This document shows, piece after piece, positions 44,751-54,300 of a stretch of 63,761 nt of DNA. The translations under genes were made by a program, and so were the position numbers. This DNA is from Candidatus Hinthialibacteria bacterium OLB16 (GTDB lineage: Bacteria > Hinthialibacterota > Hinthialibacteria > OLB16): positions 1 to 63,761 of the forward strand of contig LMZT01000111.1 in the NCBI GenBank assembly GCA_001567115.1, read 5' to 3'. The notes beneath the pieces were generated by a model that saw only the letters and a program-made list of their open reading frames with translations, had not been told where the DNA came from and made no database searches. Position 1 is the first letter of the stretch. Every line of letters starts with the position of its first letter.

Positions 44751-44987
44751 TCCCTGTCCTGCAGATACCCTTGACCAGGCGCCGGGCAGCCCCAGGCCCG
44801 AAATGTGTGGACACCTATTCGGAAAGGCATCATCTGGTTTATTATATCCCCGCGTATGCAATGAATTGCCGGATTGTGTTTTGGCTGCAACCTTTTTAGT
44901 GTAAGCAGATCGGCTGGATTTTTTTTCTATTCGAAATCTTACAAAGAACCAATCGGAATGTGTTCAGTAAAGTAGAGATGCTCATCT

Positions 44988-45614
44988 ATGTTCAGACGAT
45001 TTCTGCCTAAAAATACCGACTTCTTCGATTATCTCGAGCAGCACAGCAACCTGATCATCGAGACCTGCAAAGAACTCCATAAAATGTCTTCGGACAAGCC
45101 GGATGTGGTGGCCTCTGCCGCCCGGATCAAAGAAATCGAACAGCAGGCCGATGTCATCACCCACAAGTGCACCGAAGACCTGCTGAAGACCTTCATCACC
45201 CCGATCGACCGTTCGGATATTCTCGCGCTGATCAAACGGATGGATGACATCATTGATTTTATCTTCGCCTCGACATCGCGAATGGACCTGTATGAAATCC
45301 GGGAACTCAAACCGGAGGCGAAAGAACTCTCGGCGATCATCCTGGAATCAGCGGAGAAGATCCATCAGGCCATTTCAGGCTTGCGGAACATGAAACACGC
45401 GGCCGAGATCAAGGAAATCTGCATCCAGATCCACCACCTCGAAGATCATGCCGATGGGCTTTTTCGAAATGCGATTGTGAATCTGTTCCGGCAGGAGGAA
45501 CAGCCGATCCAGGTGATCAAGTGGAAAGAAATTCTGGAACGGCTGGAGAAGGCCACGGACCGTTGTGACGATGTGGCCAACATCCTTGAAAAAGTCATCA
45601 TCGAATCGACCTGA
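44988..45614 (+). CDS. DUF47 (PhoU-like) Pit accessory protein
   Basis: A 208-residue DUF47-family protein with PhoU-like helical bundles, usually paired with Pit phosphate transporters and thought to modulate them. It begins with FRRFLPKNTDFFDYLEQHS, as is typical, and has the metal-binding-type helices IKEIEQQADVITHKCTEDL and IHHLEDHADGLFRN. The pit gene follows after 8 bases, so the two are co-transcribed. Confidence 0.92.
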   Translation: MFRRFLPKNTDFFDYLEQHSNLIIETCKELHKMSSDKPDVVASAARIKEIEQQADVITHKCTEDLLKTFITPIDRSDILALIKRMDDIIDFIFASTSRMDLYEIRELKPEAKELSAIILESAEKIHQAISGLRNMKHAAEIKEICIQIHHLEDHADGLFRNAIVNLFRQEEQPIQVIKWKEILERLEKATDRCDDVANILEKVIIEST

Positions 45615-45622
45615 TAAAATAT

Positions 45623-46651
45623 ATGGATCCCCTCTGGCTGGTTATTGTCGGTACTGTCATTGTCGCCCTGATATTCGATGTCATCAATGGATTTCATGAT
45701 GCCGCCAATTCGATCGCCACAGTGGTATCGACGCGTGTCCTCTCGCCCCGTTGGGCGGTCATCTGGGCCGCCTTTTTCAATTTTGCCGCCATGTTTGTTT
45801 TTCCCGCCAAGGTGGCCGATACCATCGCCAAGATTGTCCACATCAAGGCGGATGATTCAGCCTTTGTTTATGTGGTTCTGGCCGCCCTGCTGGGCGCGAT
45901 CCTGTGGGATCTGCTGACCTGGTGGCTGGGGCTTCCGACCAGTTCCTCTCATGCCCTGATCGGTGGGCTGGTGGGTGCGGGTGTCGCGTTTAACGGGGTC
46001 GATATCATCCATTGGGAGAAGGTCTGGGCGACTGTCAAATTCATCCCCCTGGCGCCGCTCATCGGCTTTGCAGTGGGGTTGTTCAATATGTTCGTGATCT
46101 TCTGGATCTTCCGCAAATGGAGGCCGGCGGATGTCGACTGGCTTTTCAGAAAGGGGCAGTTCCTGTCAGCGGCGCTCTATTCACTTGGGCATGGTGGAAA
46201 CGATGCCCAGAAAACCATGGGAATCATTGTGGCCCTGCTGGTCGCTGGTGGGGCGATGAAACCCGGCATCGAGCTCACCCTGACCGACTGGCACACCCTG
46301 TGGATCATTCTCTCCTGCCATGCCGCCATGGCAATCGGGACAGCCTTTGGCGGCTGGCGGATTGTCAAAACAATGGGCATGAAGATCACCAAACTCAAGC
46401 CGGTAGGTGGATTCTGCGCCGAGACCGCAGGGGCATTCACCCTGTTCTTCGCCACTCATGCCGGCATTCCGGTATCCACCACTCACACCATTACCGGTGC
46501 GATCATCGGAGTGGGAGCGGTGACCAAGGTTTCCGGCATTAAATGGGGAGTTGCCACACGGATACTGTGGGCATGGGTTCTGACCATCCCCTTCTCGGCC
46601 CTGATTTCGGCCATCTGTTTCGCTTTGTTCAGGTGGTTCGAGGTCTACTGA
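45623..46651 (+). CDS. pitA: Low-affinity inorganic phosphate transporter, Pit family
   Basis: A 342-residue membrane transporter that takes up metal-phosphate using the proton (or sodium) gradient. Both signature repeats are present: FDVINGFHDAANSIATVVSTRVLSP near residue 20, and FYSLGHGGNDAQKTMGII-like residues near 190. LGLPTSSSHALIGG and GIPVSTTHTITGAI are the duplicated hairpin motifs. About ten transmembrane helices are visible. It forms an operon with DUF47 and is convergent with the alcohol dehydrogenase 13 bases away. Confidence 0.93.
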   Translation: MDPLWLVIVGTVIVALIFDVINGFHDAANSIATVVSTRVLSPRWAVIWAAFFNFAAMFVFPAKVADTIAKIVHIKADDSAFVYVVLAALLGAILWDLLTWWLGLPTSSSHALIGGLVGAGVAFNGVDIIHWEKVWATVKFIPLAPLIGFAVGLFNMFVIFWIFRKWRPADVDWLFRKGQFLSAALYSLGHGGNDAQKTMGIIVALLVAGGAMKPGIELTLTDWHTLWIILSCHAAMAIGTAFGGWRIVKTMGMKITKLKPVGGFCAETAGAFTLFFATHAGIPVSTTHTITGAIIGVGAVTKVSGIKWGVATRILWAWVLTIPFSALISAICFALFRWFEVY

Positions 46652-46664
46652 ATCCGGTTTTCGA

Positions 46665-47831
46665 TCAGCCGCCCCATATCGTCGTGAGTGAATGGAACAG
46701 GATGGTTCTTGCTGCCTGCTCCAGCCACAATCCGTGGGATATCCCCCTTTGAGACACCATACCTGCCAAGCTGGGGATGTGCAGTTTCTCGAGCCATTCC
46801 TCCAGTCCATCGGCCAGCTTCCAGGCTGATGAGAGTGGATCTCCGCCATTCACATTCCCCCCGAACAGCAGGTGGCTCACCCGCTGATATTTCAGAATGG
46901 CTGGATGAGAGGGTACCTGCCGGTCGGCAAGCTTCTGCAGGGTGATTCGGACCGATTCGGCAAGGAGAGTTCCACACACGACACCATGCGGGATATCAAA
47001 AAATCCGCCGATCGGCGCTGCCAGGCCATGCACCACCCCCAGGCCGGCATTGGCGAGGACAATCCCGGATAACAGAGCGGCACAGGAAAGGGCTGTGCGG
47101 GCCTCGATATGGGATGGTTCTTCGGCACATTTGAGGAGAGGATTCCCGGCAAAGCATTTCAACCCCTCCCATGCGAGGCAGTCAGTCATGGGGGAAGCGG
47201 AAGAGGACACATAAGCTTCAAGCAGCTGGGTCAAAGCATCCAGGCCGCAGGCTGCGGTGACTGCAGGCGGACAGGAAAAGGCCAGTTCCGGATCGACCAG
47301 GGCATGGTCGGGCACAAATTTTTCATGGCGCAGGGAGCGCTTGAAACCATTGGGGCCGGTCTGGCCCAGAACCGCATTCCGGGTCGCTTCGCTTCCGGTT
47401 CCAGCCGTTGTCGGCACCGCGATGAATGGAACCTTGCGCCCGTCATGCTGTCTGCCTGACCCAACCCCCTCGAGGTACTGCTGAACTTTTTCGCCGGAAG
47501 GAAGCATGGCTGAAACAGCCTTCCCGGCATCGATCACGCTCCCGCCACCGATTGAGACTACCACCTCGATGGCCTTTCCCCGCATCTCCTCGACCAGGCA
47601 GTCGACCCGGGCCGGGGTGGGTTCCCCCCGGACAACACAGTGATGGAAGCGAACCTGGCATCGATCCAGATCCTGGCAGAACTCAGGCCAGGAGGCCAGC
47701 CACTGGAGGCTGCCGGTCAGGATCAGGGCCGAATGGCCGGCCCGTGAAATCAGATCCGGCAGTTCTTTCCAGACCCCGCACCCGAAGCGAATCTTCGGAA
47801 CTCCGCCGAATTCAAAAGGAGCGATTACCAC
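46665..47831 (-). CDS. Iron-containing alcohol dehydrogenase
   Basis: A 388-residue group III (iron-type) alcohol dehydrogenase. The nucleotide region has VVSIGGGSVIDAGKAVSAM and FIAVPTTAGTGSEATRNAVL. The metal site is visible as H-x13-H in HGLAAPIGGFFDIPHGVVCG, with the first ligands upstream in DHALVDPELAFSCPPAVTAACGLDAL. Substrates of this family range from small alcohols to phosphonate or maleylacetate; specificity cannot be read here. It overlaps the ABM-domain gene by 7 bases, so the two probably form an operon. Confidence 0.9.
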   Translation of the reverse strand: MVIAPFEFGGVPKIRFGCGVWKELPDLISRAGHSALILTGSLQWLASWPEFCQDLDRCQVRFHHCVVRGEPTPARVDCLVEEMRGKAIEVVVSIGGGSVIDAGKAVSAMLPSGEKVQQYLEGVGSGRQHDGRKVPFIAVPTTAGTGSEATRNAVLGQTGPNGFKRSLRHEKFVPDHALVDPELAFSCPPAVTAACGLDALTQLLEAYVSSSASPMTDCLAWEGLKCFAGNPLLKCAEEPSHIEARTALSCAALLSGIVLANAGLGVVHGLAAPIGGFFDIPHGVVCGTLLAESVRITLQKLADRQVPSHPAILKYQRVSHLLFGGNVNGGDPLSSAWKLADGLEEWLEKLHIPSLAGMVSQRGISHGLWLEQAARTILFHSLTTIWGG

Positions 47832-48133
47832 CTGGCCCGATCCCCAGGCGCGATTACCTGGTAAGTTACCGCTTCCCTGGGCCTGGCCATCCAGCCTGCC
47901 ACAGCCTCACGCCAGGCCAGGTAATGGCTGGTCTTACGGTGTTCTTCGATCGCCGCCTCGGATTCGAACACCTCATAGAGAAGAAACAGCGATGGGTCAT
48001 TGGCGTTCTGCAGGACATCAAAACGGAGATTGCCGGGTTCATGGCGTGTTCCTTCGTGGTTTTTGATGGTCGCCTGGATGAAATCCTCGATACAACCCGG
48101 TTCGACTGCGATGTGGACACAATTGACTATCAC
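47825..48133 (-). CDS. Antibiotic biosynthesis monooxygenase (ABM) domain protein
   Basis: A 102-residue ABM-superfamily protein with a ferredoxin-like fold, similar to YgiN/LsrG-type quinol monooxygenases or isomerases. It has the usual VEPGCIEDFIQATIKNHEGTRHEPGNLRFDVL pattern in two parts, LFLLYEVFESEAAIEEHRKTSHY near the middle, and the conserved histidine and asparagine of the family. It begins with GTG, preceded by AAGGAGG at optimal spacing. It heads a two-gene unit with the alcohol dehydrogenase, which suggests aldehyde or quinone processing. Confidence 0.87.
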   Translation of the reverse strand: MIVNCVHIAVEPGCIEDFIQATIKNHEGTRHEPGNLRFDVLQNANDPSLFLLYEVFESEAAIEEHRKTSHYLAWREAVAGWMARPREAVTYQVIAPGDRARW

Positions 48134-48267
48134 ATCCGCCTCCTTGAGAAAAATGAAACTGGGTGGGCGCGCATCGTTACACTACGCTACCGGATCATCA
48201 TCATACCCGGGTCGTAATGCCCCCTCACCGACACGCGCCCCGAAAATTTATGTGAAAGATTACCAGA

Positions 48268-48826
48268 TCATCTCAGCAAACCCCACTCCTCAACCTGGGC
48301 CAGGATCGCTTCGGGTTCGCTCATGCGCCCTTCCCCCGTGATCGCTGCAGGCCAAGGCGGCCGGAATCCGGGAGGAATAATCTGCGCCCCCCCAGGAAGT
48401 GAGCCTTTCGATATTGACCCGTGTGGCCACATGATGCCACATGCGTGTATTCATCGCTGGAACATACACCACCGGGCAGGCGGCTTCATCACCGGTTCCA
48501 ACAGCACAGAGCAGGGTTGTCAGGAGATCATCGGCAATGCCGTTCGCCGCTTTGGCAATGACATTGGCGGAGGCTGGGGCCACGATCAGAAGATCCGCCC
48601 ATTCAGGAAGCCGGATGTGGCTCATCCCGAAATCGCCGCTGTCCTCCCACATATCCGAGGAGACCGGGTATCCGGAAAGCGCTGCCAGAGTGAGCTGGCT
48701 GACAAACCGCAGGCCATTTTGTGTGGCGACAACCCGGACAGTGTGGCCTTTTTCGGTCAGAAGGGATACCAGGCGCGGGGCTTTGCATGCGGCGATCCCT
48801 CCGGAAATTGCCAGAATTATGTTCAT
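48268..48826 (-). CDS. HFCD flavoprotein decarboxylase (CoaC-like), single-base insertion
   Basis: A flavoprotein of the phosphopantothenoylcysteine decarboxylase/UbiX/LanD family: ILAISGGIAACKAPRLVSLL, then the FMN site WADLLIVAPASANVIAKAANGIADDLLTT and PVVYVPAMNTRMWHH. The catalytic histidine is in SHIRLPEWADLL. The literal frame ends at 48290, but its last 30 residues make no sense. Removing one G from the seven-G run at about 48388-48394 restores the family C terminus (GEGRMSEPEAILAQVEEWGLLR) and a stop at 48268. The repaired protein has about 185 residues. It lacks the CoaB domain normally fused to CoaC in bacteria, so a specialised decarboxylase is possible. Confidence 0.82.
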
Positions 48827-48870
48827 AATCAGACCCTCTTTCCTGTAGTATCCCCTTATCGAAAGGGCGA

Positions 48871-49467
48871 ATGATGCCGGACCGGCCTGGTTTCACCCTG
48901 ATTGAACTTCTGGTTACCCTGGCGATCCTTCTGATCCTGATCGCTATCGCATTGCCCAATTTCCTTGAAGCCCAGATACGTGCCCGGGTGGTCCGCACCC
49001 GGAGTGAGTTGAAAACAATCTCCGCCGCACTCCTGCGTTACCACCAGGACTTCCACTTCTATCCTCTCAGAACCACACCCAATGGTCAAACATGGCCAAG
49101 CGGGCTGAACAATCTGACCACCCCCATCCGTTATATGGATCCGGCCCGCCTGCCCGATCCCTTTCCCGATGAGCCCTATTATATGCTGTATCGTTACTGG
49201 CCGATTCGGGCCGATGGATACATCCAGGACAATAACAGCCCGAGCAACCGGGATTCGAGCTGGTATCTTCTCTCGAGCAATGGCCCCGACCAGGATTTCA
49301 ATGCCTTTGCCGAAACCCTCCGCGGGCAGGGATCCTTCCTCGATGTGGTTTATGCTCCCACAAATGGCGGCCGCAGTTCAGGCAACATCTGGCGGCAGGG
49401 GGGGCAGGCGGAAGGGAGAGCACGGGCGAATGTGGTGCCCTGTCTGCCGGGTAGTGACCGGGATTAG
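48871..49467 (+). CDS. Stand-alone pseudopilin (NFLEAQ type)
   Basis: A 198-residue prepilin-like protein: PGFTLIELLVTLAILLILIAIALPNF then LEAQIRARVVRTRSELKTI, a class III signal with Glu at +5. AALLRYHQDFHFYPL is the conserved GspG-like helix end. The soluble domain ends with WYLLSSNGPDQDFNAF, the common YxLxSxGPDxD pattern of this class. GAAAGGGC precedes the ATG, and the gene is divergent from the flavoprotein gene 44 bases away. It shares the N-terminal layout with the orphan at 26200-26874 but not its body. Confidence 0.86.
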   Translation: MMPDRPGFTLIELLVTLAILLILIAIALPNFLEAQIRARVVRTRSELKTISAALLRYHQDFHFYPLRTTPNGQTWPSGLNNLTTPIRYMDPARLPDPFPDEPYYMLYRYWPIRADGYIQDNNSPSNRDSSWYLLSSNGPDQDFNAFAETLRGQGSFLDVVYAPTNGGRSSGNIWRQGGQAEGRARANVVPCLPGSDRD

Positions 49468-49548
49468 GCTCAAGGACCTTGTTTGCCAGCAACTGATCGT
49501 TTAGCCTGAAACGATCGAAAAGAATGGAATGCGGGATGCAAATCAACC

Positions 49549-49836
49549 ATGAATGAAGAGACTCCACGGAAAAGAGCGGTTGCCTTGCGTTATGATCCCG
49601 TTGAGGATCCGGCTCCACGCCTGGTGGCGAAGGGGCAGGGGCATGTGGCTGAACGCATCCTGGAGATTGCCCGTGAGCATGGGATTCACATCCATGAAGA
49701 TCCCGATCTGGTGGAAGTCCTGGCTGCGCTCGATCTGGGCCAGTTGATCCCGGAGGAGTTGTATGAAGCCCTGGCTGAGATTCTCGCTTTCATCTACCGG
49801 TTGAATCGGCTTGCGAAACCTCAGATGGCCCGCTGA
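49549..49836 (+). CDS. FlhB cytoplasmic-domain-like protein
   Basis: A 95-residue stand-alone relative of the FlhB/YscU cytoplasmic C-terminal domain. The family pattern is clear: AVALRYDPVEDPAPRLVAKGQGHVAERILEIA and GIHIHEDPDLVEVLAALDLGQLIPEELY, each in sequence. The autocleavage NPTH motif is absent because the protein starts after it. Such short FlhB homologues (FhlB-like) can substitute for the cleaved FlhB fragment or have an unknown export role. No other flagellar gene lies in the window. It starts 82 bases after the pseudopilin. Confidence 0.85.
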   Translation: MNEETPRKRAVALRYDPVEDPAPRLVAKGQGHVAERILEIAREHGIHIHEDPDLVEVLAALDLGQLIPEELYEALAEILAFIYRLNRLAKPQMAR

Positions 49837-49893
49837 GACAGACTTGTTTTTCCCCGAAGATTCCATCATCTGTTTGCTTGAGGTGAAAATAAA

Positions 49894-51369
49894 ATGGTGT
49901 GCTGCATTTTTCGTCTGCTGCTGATTATCTGGGTCCTGATGGCCGGTCCTGGCTCTGGCGCGCAGGCCACGGAAATGACATTCAGGATCATCGACAAAGA
50001 TACCGGAGAGCCAGTGCCGTCACGGTGCCTGATCCAGGATCAGGACCAGTCCACATACAAGCCGGATGCGAAGAATGCACTGCTGACCGAGGGAAGCCGG
50101 TACTTTCATTGTGAAGGGATATTCAAAATCGACCTTCCGAGCCATCGGAAGATGACCTTATCGGTCGATCGCGGGCTTGCCTGGGTTCCAGCAGAACAGG
50201 TATTTGAAGTCACTGGTGAAGGCCGCCTCGCCACCCTTCAGCTGAGCCGCTATATCAACCTGTTTTATAACCGCTGGTATTCCGGAGATATGGATCTGCA
50301 GACACCATCCAAGAATCTCCCCATGATGGCCGGGGCGGCGGATTTGAATGTTGCCTGCCGGGCAGTTCCAGCGACAGCCACGCAAACCCCGGAGCTGAAG
50401 GCCGAATTCGGGGTGCTGCATTCCCCGGGAATGAGGGCCACCAGTGGCCGGGACTGGGCGTTTGGTGAAGCCAATGTGATTGCGCCGCTTTACCAGATGG
50501 ACCTTCCTGAAACAGCATTTGAGGCAGGAGTTCTGCCGGCGATTCGACGCGGGAAGGATCTCGCAGGATTTATCGATGTGGTGGATCCGGAAGGCGAGGA
50601 TGTCCCGGCGGCTGTGGCACTGGGCTGGGTGGATACGATGCGGGTTGTCGGGCCGCAGAAATCGAATGCGGAAATCTGGGATGAGACACGAGTGGAGTCC
50701 CGCTTCAAGGCCTGGTACCGTTACCTGAACTGCGGGTTCAAGCTTCCGCTCTCCGCTGCAAGCCTGGCCGCTGAAAAAGGGGAACTGCCACAGGACCGTT
50801 CGGGCTTCGCCCGTGTGTATACCCGCCTGCAGGGGAGTTTCTCATTTGGCAACTTCGCTGAGGGGTTGAAAAAGGGGAGGTCCTGGGCGACGAATGGCCC
50901 TCTCCTGTCACTCGGGATCAACAAGAAGGATCCCGGTGAGACTTTCGATATCGCTGCCGGGGAATCCATCAGCATCTCGGTCGGGGCCAGATCTCCACGG
51001 CCTCTGAGCCGTATCGAGGTGATCTTCAATGGCGAGGTGGTTTCCAGCCTGCCGATTTCAACAACTGCTGATTTTACTGTAAAAGATTTTTCATTCCCGG
51101 TTCCTGAGAGTGGATGGTTTGCCGCCAGGGCATTCGAGAAGCGGGAAGGTTCCGCTTCGACTGTCCGGTATGCCCACTCAAGCCCGTCTTATGTTCAGGT
51201 CGGCGGAGTGCGGAAGGTGGACCATGGGGCTGTGGAGTATCTGCTTGCACAAGCCGGGAAGCGGCTGGAAGCCCTCAGGCAGCATCCCGAAGCAGCCAGT
51301 GACCGAATCCAGCAGATGATCGGGTGGACCGAATCGGCCCGCCAGGTTTATGAAAGCCTGTTGAAATAA
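49894..51369 (+). CDS. CehA/McbA-like exported protein lacking PHP histidines
   Basis: A 491-residue protein with a signal peptide (residues 1-25) and a carboxypeptidase-regulatory-like domain (FRIIDKDTGEPVPSRCLI ... LSVDRGLAWVPAEQVFEV). YNRWYSGDMDLQTPSKNLPMMAGAADLNV corresponds to the CehA/McbA PHP start, where active proteins have GDLHVH-type histidines; here the residues are GDMDLQTP. The later region SWATNGPLLSLGINKKDPGE matches the usual TNGP block. The protein therefore looks like a binding-only or inactive metallohydrolase homologue. It may be co-transcribed with the FlhB-like gene 57 bases upstream, and is convergent with the next gene. Confidence 0.72.
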   Translation: MVCCIFRLLLIIWVLMAGPGSGAQATEMTFRIIDKDTGEPVPSRCLIQDQDQSTYKPDAKNALLTEGSRYFHCEGIFKIDLPSHRKMTLSVDRGLAWVPAEQVFEVTGEGRLATLQLSRYINLFYNRWYSGDMDLQTPSKNLPMMAGAADLNVACRAVPATATQTPELKAEFGVLHSPGMRATSGRDWAFGEANVIAPLYQMDLPETAFEAGVLPAIRRGKDLAGFIDVVDPEGEDVPAAVALGWVDTMRVVGPQKSNAEIWDETRVESRFKAWYRYLNCGFKLPLSAASLAAEKGELPQDRSGFARVYTRLQGSFSFGNFAEGLKKGRSWATNGPLLSLGINKKDPGETFDIAAGESISISVGARSPRPLSRIEVIFNGEVVSSLPISTTADFTVKDFSFPVPESGWFAARAFEKREGSASTVRYAHSSPSYVQVGGVRKVDHGAVEYLLAQAGKRLEALRQHPEAASDRIQQMIGWTESARQVYESLLK

Positions 51370-51370
51370 T

Positions 51371-54300
51371 TCATTTTTTTATCTGACTGAGATAATCAAG
51401 AAAACGTTGCACTGTAAACAGGGAAGTGTCTGGAAGTGCGGGATCAAACACCATGTACCTCAGGTTTTCTTTCACCTGCGCTTTCTCGGAGTACCACATC
51501 TGGCTCATGAGAAACAGATCGAGTGCATCCACCGTATGGCTGCCATCCAGATCATAGAGAATCACCACTTCTCTGATGACCGAGGGGAGATCCTCCAGAT
51601 TTTCCACCGCAATCTGTTTTGATTGGAGTGTCCAGAGCTCGACCGGAGTCACTTTGACCCTCCAGTGTTCACCTCCCTGTGTGAAGCGTGTGTATAAACC
51701 AGAAAGCGCGGCCTCACCGGGATAGAAAGGCCTCAGGTTGCCGCTGATTTCCGGGCGTCTCTGCCAAAGGATTCCCTCTGGAGATTCATACCACTCAAAC
51801 AGGTAGACCATCTCATCGCCATCTGCATCTGTGCTGAGGGTATCAAACCAGACCGCCAGGCCATCCGCAGGGGAGGGAAACTCGGGCAGGATGCGGATGA
51901 CCGGCAGAGAGGGTGGCGTATTCAGGATGGCAACCTGATCGGAAGATTCCCGGCTGAGTTGTTCTCCATCAGATGCCTTAACCCGGCACTCGATGACCTC
52001 ATCCCTGTGAGTCCATTCGTTACCGAGAACCGGGCCGGTAACAGATTCAATGGACTTGCCATCGATAAGCCATTGGTATTGGTAAGTGACCGCCAGTTGC
52101 TCGGGGTCGATACTCCCGGTGGCATGGCAGAGAATATCATCCGAAGTGAGTGGCTGCTGAGGCTCCAGGCGTACTGTCGGCGGGCTGGGCGGCAGGTTAA
52201 ACGGACCTCCAGGAATATAACCAAGGAAAACCGGCCCGTTTGCGGAAACCGTGGCAAACACGCCGATATGTTCTCCAGACTCTGAATCAAATTCATGGAT
52301 CCTTCCTGTTTCAAAATCAGCCACAAGAAGATGCCGGTCCGGGGTTGACAAAAGACCTGTCGGGGACGAGAGGATGCCCTTTCCCAGGGTCCTTTTGACC
52401 TGGCCGCTGGAGCTATCCACCACCACCACACAGGAATGAGCCCTTGATGACACAAACAGATCGCCATTTCCCTCGGCCCGTTCGATATCGAATGGAGAAG
52501 CAATCTGATCGTCATCCAGAAGCACCCGCACAAACTGGCCGCTGGTTCCATCAAACTCCAGCAACTGGGTGCCGCCATACCCCCCTGAGGTCACCACCAG
52601 ATTTCCATTCGGCAGCACAGCCAGGCCATCTGGATTTGCCAGATGAGGATCCCGGATGAATGTCCCTTTCATCTCACCGGTGTGGGCATCGACTCGAAAA
52701 ATGGAGTGGTCAGAATTATGCGCCAGGAAAAGGTCGCCACTCACACCTCGGATGGCATCCTTCAGGAAGCCTGCCGGACCCTCATAGGAGCAGAAGAGGC
52801 CTTGTGGTTCGCGTGTATCCGGATCAAAAGCGAATAGTCCCTTGTCGGTTGCAACCAGAAGGCCCCATGAAGGAATCCAGACATAGGCACTTGGATTCTG
52901 AAAATCCCCAAACTGCCGGATCAAATTTCCCTCACGGTCATATTCTTCAATCCGGTTGTTGCTTCCACTGCGCACCAGCACATGCCCGCCCGGGTGGACC
53001 GGCCCGGGTGGGCCATGAGGAGTGGGTGTCGAGGTGGGTGTCAGTGTGGGAGCAGAGACAGGAGTCGGAGTCGGATCCCCGCTGTCTTCATCGCAGGCCA
53101 GGGTGGTGAGGCCTGCCCGGACTGGAAGAACCATGGGACCTTCATACCAATAATCACGGCCATTGATTGAGCCAGTCCGGGCCTCGAAAACCCATGGGAA
53201 TGGGCGAAGCGGGTGGAGGGATTTAGTGGAGGTCCAGTACTCGGCATGGATCGCGTCGATCACATCGACAAAGGCTGTCTGGCCTCCTCCCAGGCGGGCC
53301 ACCAGGCTGTGGATCTCATTCCGGTTCGGCAGACGCCAGTCACTTGAGCCTGCATATACAAGATCCTCACATCTGCTGATGGCCTCTTCAAAGGAACACC
53401 CACCAGAAATTCCGGCATCCTCGGGAGAACGAACCCATTCCAGATGAGTGACCGCATCAAAAACCGTGCTTCCATCTGCGGAGATCTTGAAACGATCAGC
53501 GAGTGAAGCCGGGGGCGCATCTGAACGGACAGGCAAGACATGGAATGATGAATAATTGCTGAACAGGTTGAGGCCCCCCGCACTGTCAATGGCCCAGGCG
53601 GTTTGTTCGTCCCCGCTGGCCTGGGTGCCTGTCCAGTAAGTTTCCATTTCAGTTTCCAGCAGGGGAGAGAAAATGGAGTGGACATAAATCGGGTAGCTGA
53701 CATCGATCAGGCAGGACAGCTCCTCCACAGAAGGAAGCCGCCAGTCCTCATAACCGGCAAAGACCAGATTCTCGCAGGCGGTTCGGGCCGCATCGAATGG
53801 AAGTGTCTGGTTAATTCCGGCTTGAGCGGGATCAACCAGCCAGGTCCGGCCGGAATTCAGGTCGGTGAGTGTGCCATCGCCATTCATTCGGAGTGATTGG
53901 GCCAGGCCACGCTGGTAACTGGCATCATCTCCGGGATTGTAGATTGTAGTCTGGCCAGTCCGAAGCATCCCGATAAAGCCTTCCGGGGCAACTGAAGGAG
54001 TCGTGACAGGGACATAATCCAGACGGAATTCCAGGCCAGCGGGAGGCGAGTCCAGATTCTCCGATCCTCCAACCGCCCAGACCCGCGAGAGTGGACAACA
54101 CCCCAGGGTGTAGCCTTCCAGGCTGGCAAGAGAGACGAGGGGTTCGAGAAGGCCGAGGGCGAGAGCAAAGCGGATCTTCGAGCGGCAGTGAATTATACCC
54201 GGCCCTTGAAGGGTCCATTCCTGGATGGCCCGGGTATCGGATTGGACACGCTCGAGGAACTGCTGAGAAACAGCTGCGAGCAGTTCAATACAATGACTGG

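Noticed and set aside
47426-48217. A 263-codon plus-strand ORF across the alcohol dehydrogenase and ABM genes
   Set aside because: It is antisense to two genes with clear family motifs and has a low-complexity Arg/Pro composition.
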